Of a DNA stretch of 64,000 nucleotides, positions 63,587-64,000 are shown one piece after another. The stretch's first letter is position 1, and each line of letters begins with the position of its first letter. Below the pieces are notes generated by a model. The model saw only the letters and a program-made list of their open reading frames with translations, was not told where the DNA came from and did no database searches. The position numbers and the translations under genes are program-made. The stretch comes from Dermanyssus gallinae (lineage: Eukaryota > Arthropoda > Arachnida > Mesostigmata > Dermanyssidae), in the NCBI GenBank assembly GCA_003439945.1, contig QVRM01001782.1:372001-436000 (forward strand). Reading direction: 5' to 3'.

Positions 63587-64000
63587 CCCCGCATAATATG
63601 TTATACAACTGAAATACCGCCTCATATATACCTCAGCGGCATCCATTCGAGCAGCCTCCTCCATTTCCGAGTAATACTTCGGAGATGTAATGCCAAGCTT
63701 ATACGATAAGACCTCACCTGTGTAATGCCAAAGAAAGAAAGAAAGAAGTAATTAAGTACAATTTCAACCAACTATTTTAATTGGAACAATTCCATTTAGT
63801 TCGGGACATAAACGTCGCAGATTATCCACGCACCGTATTGCCTCACTGTATGCGGACATTGTATTCTAATATTGCGTTATATTTGTTCACAGCATTACTC
63901 GGTCCCTAAGGATTTCATTGCTAAAAGCTAATCTCAATATTATCTCTATAATAGCACTTAACGTTGTGGAATAAACTTACCAGCGTATTCCAGGCTCTTG
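60876..64000 (-). CDS. FAM177-family protein, 3' part (cut by window edge)
   Basis: Exons in transcript order: 63981 to beyond 64000, 63632-63717, 60876-61088; GT-AG and phases agree. Translation: KSLEYAGEVLSYKLGITSPK, then YYSEMEEAARMDAAE and EAERQRAAVEDASWNKSLAK, with a Ser/Pro-rich tail ending NSRDIVH. The block L(E/D)(Y/F)xGExxxxxLGI(T/S)xPKY followed by an acidic/Arg helix is the conserved core of FAM177 (human FAM177A1, an endomembrane-associated protein of about 210 residues with no enzymatic motif). The N-terminal half lies outside the window. The 2.5-kb intron contains a LINE relic and a (TA)n array. The last exon's Ser/Pro tail is not conserved, so its stop is taken from the frame alone. 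Confidence 0.85.
61920..62760 (+). mobile_element. Decayed LINE reverse transcriptase fragment
   Basis: The plus strand near 62500-62610 reads ICNVAYHSVLEIEDLPSGVE, then TLAFTDDLALLVFAGR, where a LINE reverse transcriptase normally has WN..YD.LL and AFADDLALLV; here FTDD replaces FADD. The weak upstream text TLDALKK fits the segment before the palm. Antisense to the FAM177 gene, in its intron. Confidence 0.7.
63534..63584. repeat. (TA)n array, 51 bp
   Basis: Pure TA run in the FAM177 intron, about 48 bp from the donor of exon 63632-63717. Confidence 0.95.

Overview
The window is eukaryotic nuclear DNA, almost certainly from an arthropod. Genes are split into many exons with GT-AG introns, intergenic DNA is AT-rich and full of (TA)n arrays, and mariner/Tc1 transposons, non-LTR retrotransposon relics and tRNA-derived SINEs are common. 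A chelicerate such as a mite fits the gene sizes and repeat content, but the organism is an inference. I found no bacterial, plasmid, phage or CRISPR-type feature.

Layout. (1) About 1.7-14.9 kb, + strand: COX15 (heme A synthase), eight recognisable exons. Its introns hold a 1.29-kb mariner with matching inverted repeats, a second decayed mariner and a 1.8-kb non-LTR reverse-transcriptase relic. (2) About 16.5-19.7 kb, - strand: a five-exon beta-propeller gene that matches nucleoporin NUP37, convergent with COX15. (3) About 20-29.8 kb: no confident gene; LINE fragments and (TA)n arrays. (4) About 29.8-50.3 kb, - strand: FBXO11, 17 exons and about 1,565 codons, the substrate adaptor of an SCF ubiquitin ligase. 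Its order is a long low-complexity N-terminus, F-box, a lineage-specific Ser/Pro-rich linker, a beta-helix of CASH/PbH1 repeats and a C-terminal UBR-type zinc finger. (5) About 50.3-58.1 kb: trinucleotide-rich upstream DNA of FBXO11, a SINE, a 3'-truncated LINE and a Tc1-like transposon sitting inside a (TA)n array. (6) About 60.9 kb to the right edge, - strand: the 3' part of a FAM177-family gene, cut by the window end.

The four genes are unrelated housekeeping genes (mitochondrial respiration, nuclear pore, ubiquitination, a small endomembrane-associated protein) and form no operon or pathway. All exon boundaries come from conserved splice dinucleotides, phase agreement between exons and resemblance to known family members; none was checked by alignment or RNA.

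The most notable points are: six consecutive phase-1/phase-1 exons in FBXO11, any of which could be skipped in frame, including the F-box exon; a 36-bp perfect palindrome with a 5-nt loop in an FBXO11 intron; repeated association of mariner/Tc1 elements with (TA)n arrays; a relic retroelement nuclease domain lying directly beside a conserved FBXO11 exon; and two copies of one tRNA-derived SINE family.
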